From the NCBI GenBank assembly GCA_003660975.1, contig QMVG01000003.1, forward strand, positions 53,235 to 117,234: a stretch of 64,000 nt of DNA, in the 5' to 3' direction. Positions 1 to 9,746 of the stretch are shown here, in pieces (the first letter of the stretch is position 1; the number at the start of each line of letters is the position of its first letter). A program made the translations under genes and the position numbers. The notes beneath the pieces are model-generated. The model was not told where the DNA came from, ran no database searches, and saw only the letters and a program-made list of their open reading frames with translations. The DNA is from Microcaldota archaeon (lineage in GTDB: Archaea; B1Sed10-29; B47-G15).

Positions 1-198
1 ACTTAGGTTGTTTGTAAATGTAATTGTTATGCTTTCATTTGTTTCATACCAATTTTTGTCAACAGATACAAAGACACCCTCACCAACCATTTTTGCCCTG
101 TAAGGCTTTATCTTAAAGAAGCCACCGACTATCAACAAAGCATAAAAGAAAGAGACAAGTATCAATCCTAATACTATTATCACCCATCCCTTCATCAT
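1..198 (-). CDS. N-terminus of a signal-anchored/secreted protein, truncated at window edge
   Basis: Hand translation from ATG at 198: MMKGWVIIVLGLILVSFFYALLIVGGFFKIKPYRAKMVGEGVFVSVDKNWYETNESITITFTNNLS, open to window edge; TM segment then beta-rich ectodomain. Confidence 0.6.
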   Translation of the reverse strand, partial: MMKGWVIIVLGLILVSFFYALLIVGGFFKIKPYRAKMVGEGVFVSVDKNWYETNESITITFTNNLS

Positions 199-231
199 TA
201 TCTTCTATTCATGTGAAATATAAAAAACTAA

Positions 232-1608
232 TTAATGTTTTCTCAAAAACTCTGCGTATTGGTTCATCACGCTTATTGTTTTAACGACCTCTGTTGGGGT
301 TTTATAACATGGTATTCCCATCTTTTGCAAGGTTCTAGTTGTTACCTTTGTGTATTCACCACCCAGAGTGCACACTAATAGCGGCTTTTTCTTTTTCTTG
401 TTAAACTCGCCAAGCACCCCAATTATGTCTGCATCTAAGCTTACAGCTTGCATGAGTGCTATGCAGAGGACAACATCTACATCATCAGATTTCTCTGCAT
501 ACTCTAGTGCATACGAATATCTTTTGCTATCTGCATCTCCAACAATGTCAAGAGGATTGTTTATGGCAGCATAATGAGGCAGCTTTGAGGCCAGAGCAAC
601 AGCGTTCTTCTTCTCTATCTTGCTGAGTTCCAGGCCATTTCTTATCACAGCATCTGTAGCCATTACTCCGAGACCTCCACCATTCGTAATTATCAAAACC
701 CTATTGCCCTTTGGCAGAGGTTGTTCAACAAATGCCTTTGCAAAATTTATTGCTTCTGTTATCGTATTTGCTCTTATGATTCCAGATTGCTTGAAGGCAG
801 CTTCGTAAACTCTGTCTTCTCCCCCAAGCGAAGCGGTGTGAGACACAACCGCTTTGAGACCCTCCTTTGTTCTGCCTGCTTTTATGGCTATTATCACCTT
901 TTTCTTTGAGACACGCTTTGCTATCTCCATTAACCTTCTGCCGTTTTTTGTGCCTTCTATATACATGACAATTACCTTCGTATCTGGGTCGTTCTCTAGG
1001 TATTCAAGGATATCTGCTTCATTTACATCTACCGCATTGCCATAAGAAACAAATTTAGAGAAGCCCAGCCCCTCATAAGCCATCCAATCAAGGACAGCCC
1101 CACCTATCGCTCCTGATTGGGTTATAAATGCTATGTTGCCTTTCTCTGGTCTTCTTAGTTTGTATCTCGGAAGAAACAGGGTATCAATGCCAGAGGAACT
1201 GTCATAAATGCCAATACAGTTGGGGCCCATGATATAAATTTTATACTTCTTTGCTATGCTTAACAATCTGTTTTCAAGCCTTTTCTCTCCTATCTCCCCA
1301 AAACCAGATGATATCACCACCACTGCTTTAACGCCTTTTCTACCACAGTCCTTCAGCACCTCTGGTACGAGGTTGGCAGGCACTGTTATTATAGCAAGGT
1401 CTATGCGGTATGGTATCTCCTGCACATTTCTGTAAACCTTATGGCCTAAGATTTCATCTGCATTTGGATTTACAGGAAAAACATCCCCTTTGAAGGACTC
1501 AATCATATTCCTAAAAACAGTATGTCCTATCTTATTGCTCTCCCTATTTACGCCGATCACAGCAACTCTCTTAGGTTTAAAGAAAAACCTCATTTTTTCG
1601 CTTTTCAT
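232..1608 (-). CDS. Acetate/acyl-CoA ligase (ADP-forming), alpha subunit
   Basis: CoA-binding domain (RVAVIGVNRESNKIGHTV), GPNCIGIYD, SHTASLGGEDRVYEAAFKQSGI phosphohistidine-type motif. Confidence 0.93.
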   Translation of the reverse strand: MKSEKMRFFFKPKRVAVIGVNRESNKIGHTVFRNMIESFKGDVFPVNPNADEILGHKVYRNVQEIPYRIDLAIITVPANLVPEVLKDCGRKGVKAVVVISSGFGEIGEKRLENRLLSIAKKYKIYIMGPNCIGIYDSSSGIDTLFLPRYKLRRPEKGNIAFITQSGAIGGAVLDWMAYEGLGFSKFVSYGNAVDVNEADILEYLENDPDTKVIVMYIEGTKNGRRLMEIAKRVSKKKVIIAIKAGRTKEGLKAVVSHTASLGGEDRVYEAAFKQSGIIRANTITEAINFAKAFVEQPLPKGNRVLIITNGGGLGVMATDAVIRNGLELSKIEKKNAVALASKLPHYAAINNPLDIVGDADSKRYSYALEYAEKSDDVDVVLCIALMQAVSLDADIIGVLGEFNKKKKKPLLVCTLGGEYTKVTTRTLQKMGIPCYKTPTEVVKTISVMNQYAEFLRKH

Positions 1609-1649
1609 CTACTCACTAGATGAGTTAAAACAGCTTTGCATAATAAAGA

Positions 1650-1823
1650 TTACGGTTCAATTGTCCCAGTCCAGGGGGACCTGAATTTGCTTTTTTCCTT
1701 AACAATCTTGTACATCATGACTTGGTCTATGTTGTCATTACCTTCGTTTTCATAATTCTCTATGTCTACCCTAATTAATGCTTTTAGAAAGTCAAGTAGT
1801 CTGCTGCCCTCTTTGCTGCCCAT
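1650..1823 (-). CDS. Putative small protein (57 aa) between the ACD subunit genes
   Basis: Hand translation: MGSKEGSRLLDFLKALIRVDIENYENEGNDNIDQVMMYKIVKEKSKFRSPWTGTIEP; same strand, fills most of the gap. Confidence 0.4.
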   Translation of the reverse strand: MGSKEGSRLLDFLKALIRVDIENYENEGNDNIDQVMMYKIVKEKSKFRSPWTGTIEP

Positions 1824-1867
1824 CTAATAATATTTTTCTCTGCCAAATTATTTAAAACTGCGCCTGC

Positions 1868-2506
1868 TCATTCCCTTACAATCCTAACATCAGCACAATA
1901 GCAAGCATTTTCATTACATATAACTGGATTCAGGTCCATCTCTGCAATTTTCTCTTTTTCCATCATTTTTGATACTTTGATTATGGTTTCAACAAGCTGC
2001 CTCTTATTCACTGGAGGAAGCCCTCTTATTCCATCCATCACCTTTTTCCCTCTGATTTCATTGACCATTTCCTCTGCATCCATTCGGCTCACAGGGCAGA
2101 TTCTTATTGAAATGTCCTCAATTATTTCTGTAAATATTCCTCCCAAACCAAAGAGCACAAAAGGCCCAAATTGCGGGTCCTTTTTTCCTCCTACAATGAA
2201 TTCAATGCCCTTTAATTTTTCCTGAACCAGCACTGCCTCAAATTTTATCCTGTGTTTCTTGGCTACTTTTTGGAGAGCATAAAAAGCTTGCTCTAAATCA
2301 TCATCATCTTTTATATCCGTGATTACAGCACCTACATCTGTCTTGTGAACTAGCTTATCACTTAAGAGCTTCATCACCAGAGGATACCTTATCTGCTTAG
2401 CAGCATTTAGCGCTTGCTTTAGGTTTTTGACCACTATCTGTTTGGGGGTGTTTAGCCTGTATTTTTTTACGAGCCTCTCTGAACTGCCAAAATCAAGAAT
2501 CTTCAT
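1868..2506 (-). CDS. Acetate/acyl-CoA ligase (ADP-forming), beta subunit (ATP-grasp)
   Basis: YPLVMKLLSDKLVHKTDVGAVITDI, VQEKLKGIEFIVGGKKDPQFGPFVLFGLGGIFTEI, AEMDLNPVI. Confidence 0.93.
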   Translation of the reverse strand: MKILDFGSSERLVKKYRLNTPKQIVVKNLKQALNAAKQIRYPLVMKLLSDKLVHKTDVGAVITDIKDDDDLEQAFYALQKVAKKHRIKFEAVLVQEKLKGIEFIVGGKKDPQFGPFVLFGLGGIFTEIIEDISIRICPVSRMDAEEMVNEIRGKKVMDGIRGLPPVNKRQLVETIIKVSKMMEKEKIAEMDLNPVICNENACYCADVRIVRE

Positions 2507-2621
2507 TACTTCCTTTTAAAGCAGCAAATCTATATAAAGCTAATCTGAGCATATATTTGAGTCCTTTTCTTATGGAAAGCCATAAAAAGTTACAGGGCTT
2601 TATCCAAGCAAAGGTGATACT

Positions 2622-3899
2622 TTGGAGATTCAGTTTTTAGGGGCCTGCCGTGAAGTGGGCAGATCGGCCTTTTTGGTCCAAGGCAAGAAGAAAAACATTG
2701 TTTTGGATTATGGAAATAAGATAAACCCTGAAGAAAACCTTTTCCCTCTGCCAGTTAGAAAGCACATAGATTTGGCTATTCTTTCTCATGCTCACTTGGA
2801 CCATTCAGGCGCTTTCCCTCTTTTATTCAAGCGCTCAGAATTTGATGTCTATATGACACCTCCAACGCTTCCTGTTTCAGAGTTGCTAATACGCGATTCA
2901 ATCAAAGTGAGCAAGTTAAGAGGTTTTGAAGAGCTTTTCAATGAAGTGCATTTAAAACGCTTTTTAAACAATGTTAAGACCTTGCCATACGACAGAGAAA
3001 AAAGCTTGGGGGCAGGCATTTCACTTGAGTTTGGCGATGCTGGGCACATAATAGGAGCTGCCATATCAAGCATACATTTTGATGATGTCCACCTCCTTTA
3101 CACAGGGGACTTTAAGCTGAAGGAAACGCATATGCACAAGGTTGCTAGGTCTAATTTCAAGAACATTGATGTATTGATAATTGAAAGCACATACGCTGGT
3201 GAAAAGCACCCCGATAGACACAAGCTTGAAGAGGAATTTGTGGCAGATTGTCAACGCATATGTGATGAAGGGGGAAATGTTTTGCTTCCAGCCTTTGCTG
3301 TTGGCAGGAGTCAGGAATTGGCAGCTGTGTTAAGTGACCATAACTTTGATTATCCTGTGTATATGGATGGGATGAGCAATAGCGTTTCAGAAATTATGTT
3401 GGAATTTCCAGACTATGTGAGAGATTATGATGATTTATACAGGGCCTTAAAAACCGTTGAATGGATTACTACTGAGAGGCAGAGAAGATTGGCATTGAAA
3501 GAGCCAAGTGTTATAATCTCTCCTGCAGGCATGCTCCAGGGCGGTCATGTTCTTTGGTATCTTTTAAAGCTGAGAGACAGACCTGGTTCAGCAGTTTTCA
3601 TAACTGGCTATCAAGTAGAGGGAACACCAGGAAGAATGCTTTTGGACACTAAGAGAATAAATATTGATGGTTATGAAATAGACATGTCTCATCTGGAAAT
3701 AAAGAAGTTTGACTTTTCCGCTCATGCAGATGATGATGACCTGCGCAGCTTCATAAAAAAGGTTGACCCCAAGCTTATTTTCGCTGTTCACGGTGATGAG
3801 GAGAAAACAGAGAAGCTACAGCAGTGGGCAAGGGATGAAGGTTACTATGCTTTTGCTCCGAGAATAGGGGATGACTTCGTAATAAATAAATACTTATAA
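2622..3899 (+). CDS. MBL-fold beta-CASP ribonuclease
   Basis: SHAHLDHSGAFPLL, GDAGHIIGAA, YTGDFK, SAHADDDDL, VHGDEEK. Confidence 0.9.
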   Translation: MEIQFLGACREVGRSAFLVQGKKKNIVLDYGNKINPEENLFPLPVRKHIDLAILSHAHLDHSGAFPLLFKRSEFDVYMTPPTLPVSELLIRDSIKVSKLRGFEELFNEVHLKRFLNNVKTLPYDREKSLGAGISLEFGDAGHIIGAAISSIHFDDVHLLYTGDFKLKETHMHKVARSNFKNIDVLIIESTYAGEKHPDRHKLEEEFVADCQRICDEGGNVLLPAFAVGRSQELAAVLSDHNFDYPVYMDGMSNSVSEIMLEFPDYVRDYDDLYRALKTVEWITTERQRRLALKEPSVIISPAGMLQGGHVLWYLLKLRDRPGSAVFITGYQVEGTPGRMLLDTKRINIDGYEIDMSHLEIKKFDFSAHADDDDLRSFIKKVDPKLIFAVHGDEEKTEKLQQWARDEGYYAFAPRIGDDFVINKYL

Positions 3900-3914
3900 A
3901 CTTCTTCTAAAAAT

Positions 3915-4619
3915 GTGATTGCGATGGCAGATAAAGAAAAAAAATTTTGCCCGAGATGTGGGGCAACTAATAGGCCTTTTTACAATGGCCTGTGTGTGGA
4001 TTGCTATAAAGAACTGCATAGCACTGAATTGGTGAGCTTTCCATCTAAAGTAGTGGTCGAGCGTTGCCCCCACTGTGGTAAGTATTTTTATAAGGGCAAG
4101 TGCTTGCCCTCAACATACAACAGTTTGCAGAAGGTTATAGCCTCAAAAGTGAAGAGCAAGCTTTACAAGACGAAAATAGACGTTGATGCTGCTTACAATT
4201 CTGTTGTCATAACCGTGTCTGGTTTTATTGATGCAGAGGAGCAGATTCCGTTTAAAATAGAGAAAGAGCTTCCCTTGAAAATAAAAGGCAAGGTCTGTGA
4301 TACTTGTTCTAAACTTCACGGCAATTACCATGAAGTGAAGATACAAGCGAGAAGAAAGAAAGGCAGCAACAGAAAGGATTATGAAAAGCTCTTGGCAGAC
4401 ATCAGGCACAGCACGAGAAAACTCCGCGCTTTGGACGACAGAGCAGCTGCTTTTTGGGAAAAGAAAACAAGGGAAGGAACCGACTTTTTCTATGTTCACA
4501 AGCAGTCAGGAGAGGAAATCGTTAAAGCAATTGAGAAGAAGTATAACTTGAAGGCAAAGCACAGCACAAGAATAGGGAGAAAGGGAAGAAGAAAGCACAC
4601 ATATAGCATACGCGTTTAG
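3915..4619 (+). CDS. NMD3-family ribosome export/assembly protein
   Basis: CPRCGATNRPFYNGLCVDCY...CPHCGKY...CDTCSKLHGNYHEVKIQAR typical of archaeal NMD3. Confidence 0.88.
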   Translation: MIAMADKEKKFCPRCGATNRPFYNGLCVDCYKELHSTELVSFPSKVVVERCPHCGKYFYKGKCLPSTYNSLQKVIASKVKSKLYKTKIDVDAAYNSVVITVSGFIDAEEQIPFKIEKELPLKIKGKVCDTCSKLHGNYHEVKIQARRKKGSNRKDYEKLLADIRHSTRKLRALDDRAAAFWEKKTREGTDFFYVHKQSGEEIVKAIEKKYNLKAKHSTRIGRKGRRKHTYSIRV

Positions 4620-4909
4620 CTTTTCTTTATCTTTTTTATGTCTTTTCTATAGCTTTTGGAAACCTCTAAACCCCTTTGCCATTCATCCATTATTGTTCTT
4701 GCTTTGTCCGATATATTTTTCCTTTCCTCTGGCAATATCTCCGAAAGCCTTCCTATAATCCTTTCTATCTCTGCTTTTGAAAGACCTTCTTTTTCCAATT
4801 CTTGCTTAAAGCTTCCAATCTTTTTGTCTCTGAATTCCTCGTAGTATCTCTGAAGCCTTCTCCTTGCCATGACTTTCTTAAGTTGATTAAGCTTTTTAAG
4901 TTTTTGCAA
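4616..4909 (-). CDS. Hypothetical basic helical protein
   Basis: 97-aa ORF, Lys/Glu rich. Confidence 0.5.
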   Translation of the reverse strand: MQKLKKLNQLKKVMARRRLQRYYEEFRDKKIGSFKQELEKEGLSKAEIERIIGRLSEILPEERKNISDKARTIMDEWQRGLEVSKSYRKDIKKIKKS

Positions 4910-4922
4910 TCATAATATAGGC

Positions 4923-5189
4923 ATGGCAATAGTGGGTCAGATTCCTCATTTTTGGCACGACAAAGAAGGCAAGGCACATAGGAATATGCTTCAAATAGAG
5001 GTAGAGGAACCACAGCTGAAAGGTGGCTTTCCGAGAGATGGCAGTGTTACGATAAGATTGCAAGACGAGCAGGCTCAAAAGGCGTTCAAAATGACTGCTC
5101 AGGAGGCCTTGCAATTAGGACAGGAATTGCTTGATATAGCCAAGGAACTGCTTTCAAAAAAGAGAGAGCTGTGGAGAAAGAGGCGATGA
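4923..5189 (+). CDS. Hypothetical protein
   Basis: ORF abutting the agmatinase-family gene. Confidence 0.6.
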   Translation: MAIVGQIPHFWHDKEGKAHRNMLQIEVEEPQLKGGFPRDGSVTIRLQDEQAQKAFKMTAQEALQLGQELLDIAKELLSKKRELWRKRR

Positions 5190-5190
5190 A

Positions 5191-5982
5191 ATGCTTATTA
5201 AAAACACTCTTCTGTCTGAAAACATATACTCAATAGAAGAGGCAGAGGTAATTATTCTAGGTGTGCCGTTTGACTCCACAGTATCAGAATATCCTGGAAC
5301 AAGGTTTGCGCCACTTAGGATAAGAGAGGATTTCAATATATCTGTTAACCAATATTTAGCAGAGATGGGTAGTATCTCTGACGTAAAATTGTATGACGCA
5401 GGAAATCTTTTGGTCAGTCACGGTAATCCAAAGAAGACATTGAATGACTTGCAGTCAGACTTTAGGTCCATCTATAAACAAAACCCAGAAGCTAAGTATA
5501 TTGTGATTGGAGGAGAGCATAGCATAAGCTTCCCGGTATTTGAGGTGATTAACAGTTTTGGAGATTTGGATTACCTTTGTTATGATGCCCACTGGGACCT
5601 CCTAGACGAAGCTTACGGGATAAAGGAAAGCCACGAATGCGTTAACAGAAGGATATTCGAGCTTGTGGGTGGAGACAGAATGAGGATAAAAGGCGTTAGG
5701 GAAGAGAGCAGGGAAGAGAAGGACTTTTCATCTCGAATAACAGGTAAGCTTCTTGGCAACAATCCCATATATCTCTCAATTGATTTGGATATTTTGGATA
5801 ATGTGCCCGTAAGCTGCCCAGTACCCGGTGGAATGTCTTTTGAGGAGCTATGGCGCGAAATTTCAAAAATAGAGAAGATAAAAGCAGTTGACATTGTTGA
5901 ATACAATCCATTGTTGGGATACTCTCCTATCCCTGCCGAGCTGTTGAAGAGACTTATCTTGCTTCTTGCAAAATCACATTAG
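5191..5982 (+). CDS. speB: Agmatinase/arginase family (ureohydrolase)
   Basis: GGEHSISFP, YDAHWDLLDE, SIDLDILD metal-binding motifs. Confidence 0.88.
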   Translation: MLIKNTLLSENIYSIEEAEVIILGVPFDSTVSEYPGTRFAPLRIREDFNISVNQYLAEMGSISDVKLYDAGNLLVSHGNPKKTLNDLQSDFRSIYKQNPEAKYIVIGGEHSISFPVFEVINSFGDLDYLCYDAHWDLLDEAYGIKESHECVNRRIFELVGGDRMRIKGVREESREEKDFSSRITGKLLGNNPIYLSIDLDILDNVPVSCPVPGGMSFEELWREISKIEKIKAVDIVEYNPLLGYSPIPAELLKRLILLLAKSH

Positions 5983-6999
5983 AACACGAGTGGTCATAAA
6001 CATGATGTAAATTAAGATAAGGAGCAATGCAGATTTTTTCCTCAATTTCTCATGCAGGCCAAATAGGACAGCCACAAGGCCTGTTATCACAAACAAAACA
6101 GGAAGGTCAAAGCTTAGCGTTAGGTTTTCCACCTTGAATCCAGCTACGACTGCACCAAGGCCTAACACTAATGTTGGATTTAATATGTTGCTTCCTATTA
6201 GTGTGCCAACGCTTAGCCTATTTATCCTTCTCAATATCGCGGTTATGCTGACAGTTAACTCAGGCAAGGCAGTTCCTAGGCCTATAAGTAGCCCTATTAT
6301 CACCTCATCCAACTTCAATGCATTTGATATTCTTATGCCGCTTTCAACAACAAGGTTAGCCCCATAGATAAGGAGAAGCACCCCAATAAAACCAATGATA
6401 ATGTCCCTTATATCTTCTTTCCTTAACCTTATGAATAGGTCGTGCTTTTCTATGCCTTTTAATATGTGCTGAGCATATGTAAAGTACATGCCAATTAATA
6501 CAAAACCTTCTAGAGGGCTTATGAAATTGTCAACAGCAAATACATAGAGCATTGCAATCACAGCCAGCATTGTCCCACAATCCCTGTACCAATCCCTCTC
6601 TTTTAGTGCTAACACACCAAAGAGACCTGCAATGCCAAGTGTCAAGGTCAAGTTTACGATATTACTTCCAATAGCATTTCCTATGGCAATGCCAGAGGCC
6701 TCTATGCCCAGCATGTTGTGGAAACCGGCATTCAAACTTGTTGCTATTTCAGGAAGACTTGTGCCTATTGAAACAACAGTAAGACCTATCAGCAATTCGC
6801 TCATGCCTGCTCTCTCTGCAAAGCGTTTAACAGCCTTTACTATTGTGTCGCTTCCGAAGATGAGCATGCCAAGGCCAACCAAAAACACCACTATATCAAT
6901 TGGGTTCATAAAAAAAGCTAAGCAGTTGGTGTTTAAAAAGATGTGCCAGAGAAATTTAAATAAATCTTTTATTATTATATTATCATGGATTGGAATCAA
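5974..6999 (-). CDS. Sodium/calcium exchanger family (CaCA) antiporter
   Basis: Two alpha repeats: GTSLPEIATSLNA...GNAIGSNIVN and GTALPELTVSI...GTLIGSNILNP; true start probably internal. Confidence 0.9.
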   Translation of the reverse strand: MIPIHDNIIIKDLFKFLWHIFLNTNCLAFFMNPIDIVVFLVGLGMLIFGSDTIVKAVKRFAERAGMSELLIGLTVVSIGTSLPEIATSLNAGFHNMLGIEASGIAIGNAIGSNIVNLTLTLGIAGLFGVLALKERDWYRDCGTMLAVIAMLYVFAVDNFISPLEGFVLIGMYFTYAQHILKGIEKHDLFIRLRKEDIRDIIIGFIGVLLLIYGANLVVESGIRISNALKLDEVIIGLLIGLGTALPELTVSITAILRRINRLSVGTLIGSNILNPTLVLGLGAVVAGFKVENLTLSFDLPVLFVITGLVAVLFGLHEKLRKKSALLLILIYIMFMTTRVLM

Positions 7000-7407
7000 T
7001 TTGATAAAGGAGTCTTTTTGGTAAACTTATTGGGCATCATATATGACCCCAAAACTAAAAAGATTTTAATTGGCAAGAGGGAAAATGACCCCTACATCAA
7101 AGAGCTATCTTGGTGTTTTCCAGGAGGCAGGCCTGGCTATGTTGATGACCTGGAATTTTACCTCAAAGAGCAGATTAAAATCAAAACAGGACTAGAGGTT
7201 GAGCCTAAAAAAATTGTCTTTGCTAAAACATATCCGGAAAAAAGAGAATTCCTCTCAATATACTACTATTGCGAAGTTTTGGGTGGTGAGGAGAAGGCCG
7301 GTGATAAATTTGTTGAAATAAAATGGGTAAGACCTACAGAGGTTGTTAATTATTTTACTACCTCCTTACACCAAAAGGTTCTAGATTTCTTAAGGACACT
7401 AGAGTGA
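6985..7407 (+). CDS. NUDIX hydrolase
   Basis: Nudix-like WCFPGGRPGYVDDLEFYLKEQIKIKTGLEVE. Confidence 0.8.
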   Translation: MDWNQFDKGVFLVNLLGIIYDPKTKKILIGKRENDPYIKELSWCFPGGRPGYVDDLEFYLKEQIKIKTGLEVEPKKIVFAKTYPEKREFLSIYYYCEVLGGEEKAGDKFVEIKWVRPTEVVNYFTTSLHQKVLDFLRTLE

Positions 7408-7492
7408 CGGAGGATTGCGTAAATTAACAGATATTGCTGATTTTTAGCAAAGTTTTTAAACATTTACCTGCTTTAATAAGAAGGGGATTTTT

Positions 7493-8260
7493 ATGAAAGG
7501 TGATAGAGTTTCATCAGGAATATTCGGCTTGGATGATCTAGTGGCGGGAGGCTTCCCCAAAAATAGTATAATTCTTTTGGCAGGAGGTCCAGGCACAGGT
7601 AAAACCACATTTTCTCTACAATACCTATATAAAGGCATAGTTGACTATGGAGAAAATGCTATCTATGTCAGTTCAGAAGAAGATTTTAATGAGATAAACA
7701 CATCTATGTCTGCTTTTGGGATGGACTTTGAGAAAGTATCCAATGAAAAAAAATTTTCAATGATAACATTTGAAGGGAGCACTGAGATTAAAGAACTCAT
7801 CTCACGGATAAAAAACTCAGCAAAGCAAATAAAGGCCAACAGGTTAGTTATTGACTCTTTTTCATCTTTGGAGCTATTTGCTTCAACATATAAATCAGTC
7901 ATAAATGAGTTGCCTCTATCAGCTTTGAGGTTGCCTTCATCTGTTATGGTGCCAACAGAGGCAATAGTTAGAAAGATGTTGTACAAATTGATATCCAGTT
8001 TGAAACAATTAGGATTAACAACAATCTTAACATCTGAGTTTGATGGCAGCACAAAATATTCGAGATATGGGGTTGCAGAATTTTTAGTCGATGGTTTGAT
8101 AGTCTTACATTACTCATCTATCGGACAAAAAAAGTTTGGCAACATTGAGATTAAGAAGCTTAGGAAGACCAAACACACGCACGGTATTTTTGATTATGAC
8201 CTCACCGAAAAAGGCTTTGAGATATTTGTAGAGCATGGACCTTCAATCATAATGAAGTGA
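7493..8260 (+). CDS. KaiC-like RecA-superfamily ATPase
   Basis: SGIFGLDDLVAGGFPKNSIILLAGGPGTGKTTFSLQYLYKG Walker A; RLVIDSFSSL Walker B. Confidence 0.92.
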   Translation: MKGDRVSSGIFGLDDLVAGGFPKNSIILLAGGPGTGKTTFSLQYLYKGIVDYGENAIYVSSEEDFNEINTSMSAFGMDFEKVSNEKKFSMITFEGSTEIKELISRIKNSAKQIKANRLVIDSFSSLELFASTYKSVINELPLSALRLPSSVMVPTEAIVRKMLYKLISSLKQLGLTTILTSEFDGSTKYSRYGVAEFLVDGLIVLHYSSIGQKKFGNIEIKKLRKTKHTHGIFDYDLTEKGFEIFVEHGPSIIMK

Positions 8261-8264
8261 TAAA

Positions 8265-8909
8265 ATGCCATTTATGTCCGGCGCATACGGTCTTTTTGGT
8301 AAATGGCTAATTTCAGGTCAACTTAAGATCAGCGAAGGCGATATTTCTTTGCTTGGGCAAAGAGTGGCAATGCTTCCAACTTCTTTTTTTGTTGAGATGG
8401 AAAAGACAGTACAGAAATCAAATAGTCCAACTCTCCGAGACGATGTTTATCTTTGGGCATGGAAAATTGCTTATTTGTACATTAAAAAATTTGTGGAGGA
8501 ATATGGTCTGAAGACCTTTGAAGAAAGGTATAAATGGGGAATGGATATTGCTTCTTTAGCTGGCTTTGGGGATTATAAAACTATTGATTATCATGATAAA
8601 GAATATAGTTATTTTTACATTATAAACAATCCAATCGCGGAGGCTTTTTACCCTTCTAAAAAAGCAGTAGACACTTTCCTTAGGGGCATAAATGCAGGTG
8701 GTGGTACTGCCTGTCATATGCAGATAGTCAATTGTTTGGAGACCGACTGCCAAGCAATAAATGGCCAAAAATGTGTTTTTATAACAGGCACAGAAAGAGC
8801 ACATGAAAAGTTCGGAGTTTCTGATTTGTACGCTGAACAGTTGGATCTTGATTATGTACTTCCGCAACAAAAAGAATTCCTAAGAAAGGTAGGATTACCG
8901 AAGGTGTAG
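8265..8909 (+). CDS. V4R-domain-like protein
   Basis: C-terminal pattern VNCLETDCQAINGQKCVFITGTE resembles V4R domains; 4-bp gap after the KaiC-like gene. Confidence 0.6.
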   Translation: MPFMSGAYGLFGKWLISGQLKISEGDISLLGQRVAMLPTSFFVEMEKTVQKSNSPTLRDDVYLWAWKIAYLYIKKFVEEYGLKTFEERYKWGMDIASLAGFGDYKTIDYHDKEYSYFYIINNPIAEAFYPSKKAVDTFLRGINAGGGTACHMQIVNCLETDCQAINGQKCVFITGTERAHEKFGVSDLYAEQLDLDYVLPQQKEFLRKVGLPKV

Positions 8910-8912
8910 TAA

Positions 8913-9746
8913 ATGAACAAAGCAGATGATAAAGACCTTATACAAAAATCGTTTAAAAAGGTAGAAGAACTTCAAATAAAAAACCATGACAGCCAAGTGC
9001 CTTTGTTTCTAGAGTATTTTAGAAATAGGCGAGTTGATTCCGGTACACTCTCTTTTCTTGAAACTGTTCTAATGGACCTCGAAAGGATCTTTTGGACCAT
9101 TGATGATACGCTGGATCTACAGTATGATAATAGTAAAGAATTATATTTATACAATGAAATAGTCAAATTTGTTAGCTTTGTTTTGTTAATGGATAAAATT
9201 TTAACCAAGCAATTTGCCGATAAGAGAGATTTGTTATCTTCTTTGATAGGAAAAAAGATACTTGCAGAGCGGATTCTCGATGCCATAAAAATTACATTAA
9301 AACCGTTAGTTAATATTCCATATAACGAGGCACTCTTATCAAGGAGGTTTAAAAAATTGAATTCTGACCATGAACTGATAAAATTCATAAAAGAAAACCA
9401 ATTAAACAAAGCGCAAAATTTAAAGGTTTATGCAGCAGTGTCAGAAGCCATATGTAAGAAGAATGTAAAGTTAGACTTGTTTCTTTATGCTAGAGCCATC
9501 CAACTTATACGCAATGACATTGAAGATGTTGGGGAAGATAGAAGGCACGATAACAACAACATTGTTCTTTTATTAAGGCGAAGGTTTAGAAGTAGAAACA
9601 AAATAAACAGCCTTCTAATAACTACTGCTAAAGAGATGTATAGATATATCGAAGGCAATTGCGATGAAAACACCTCTTTTTTGAAAGAATTCGCCAAGGC
9701 TGAGATTCAAAAAATAAGAAACTTACTTAATACTCAGCACAGATAG
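8913..9746 (+). CDS. Divergent squalene/phytoene synthase-like (head-to-head prenyl synthase fold) protein
   Basis: FWTIDDTLDLQ and ARAIQLIRNDIEDVGEDRRHDNNNIVLL resemble DDxxD and QLxNIxRDVxEDxxxGR motifs. Confidence 0.5.
   Translation: MNKADDKDLIQKSFKKVEELQIKNHDSQVPLFLEYFRNRRVDSGTLSFLETVLMDLERIFWTIDDTLDLQYDNSKELYLYNEIVKFVSFVLLMDKILTKQFADKRDLLSSLIGKKILAERILDAIKITLKPLVNIPYNEALLSRRFKKLNSDHELIKFIKENQLNKAQNLKVYAAVSEAICKKNVKLDLFLYARAIQLIRNDIEDVGEDRRHDNNNIVLLLRRRFRSRNKINSLLITTAKEMYRYIEGNCDENTSFLKEFAKAEIQKIRNLLNTQHR

Noticed and set aside
6632-7024. 130-aa plus-strand ORF
   Set aside because: Antisense to the CaCA antiporter; NUDIX gene starts in another frame at its end.
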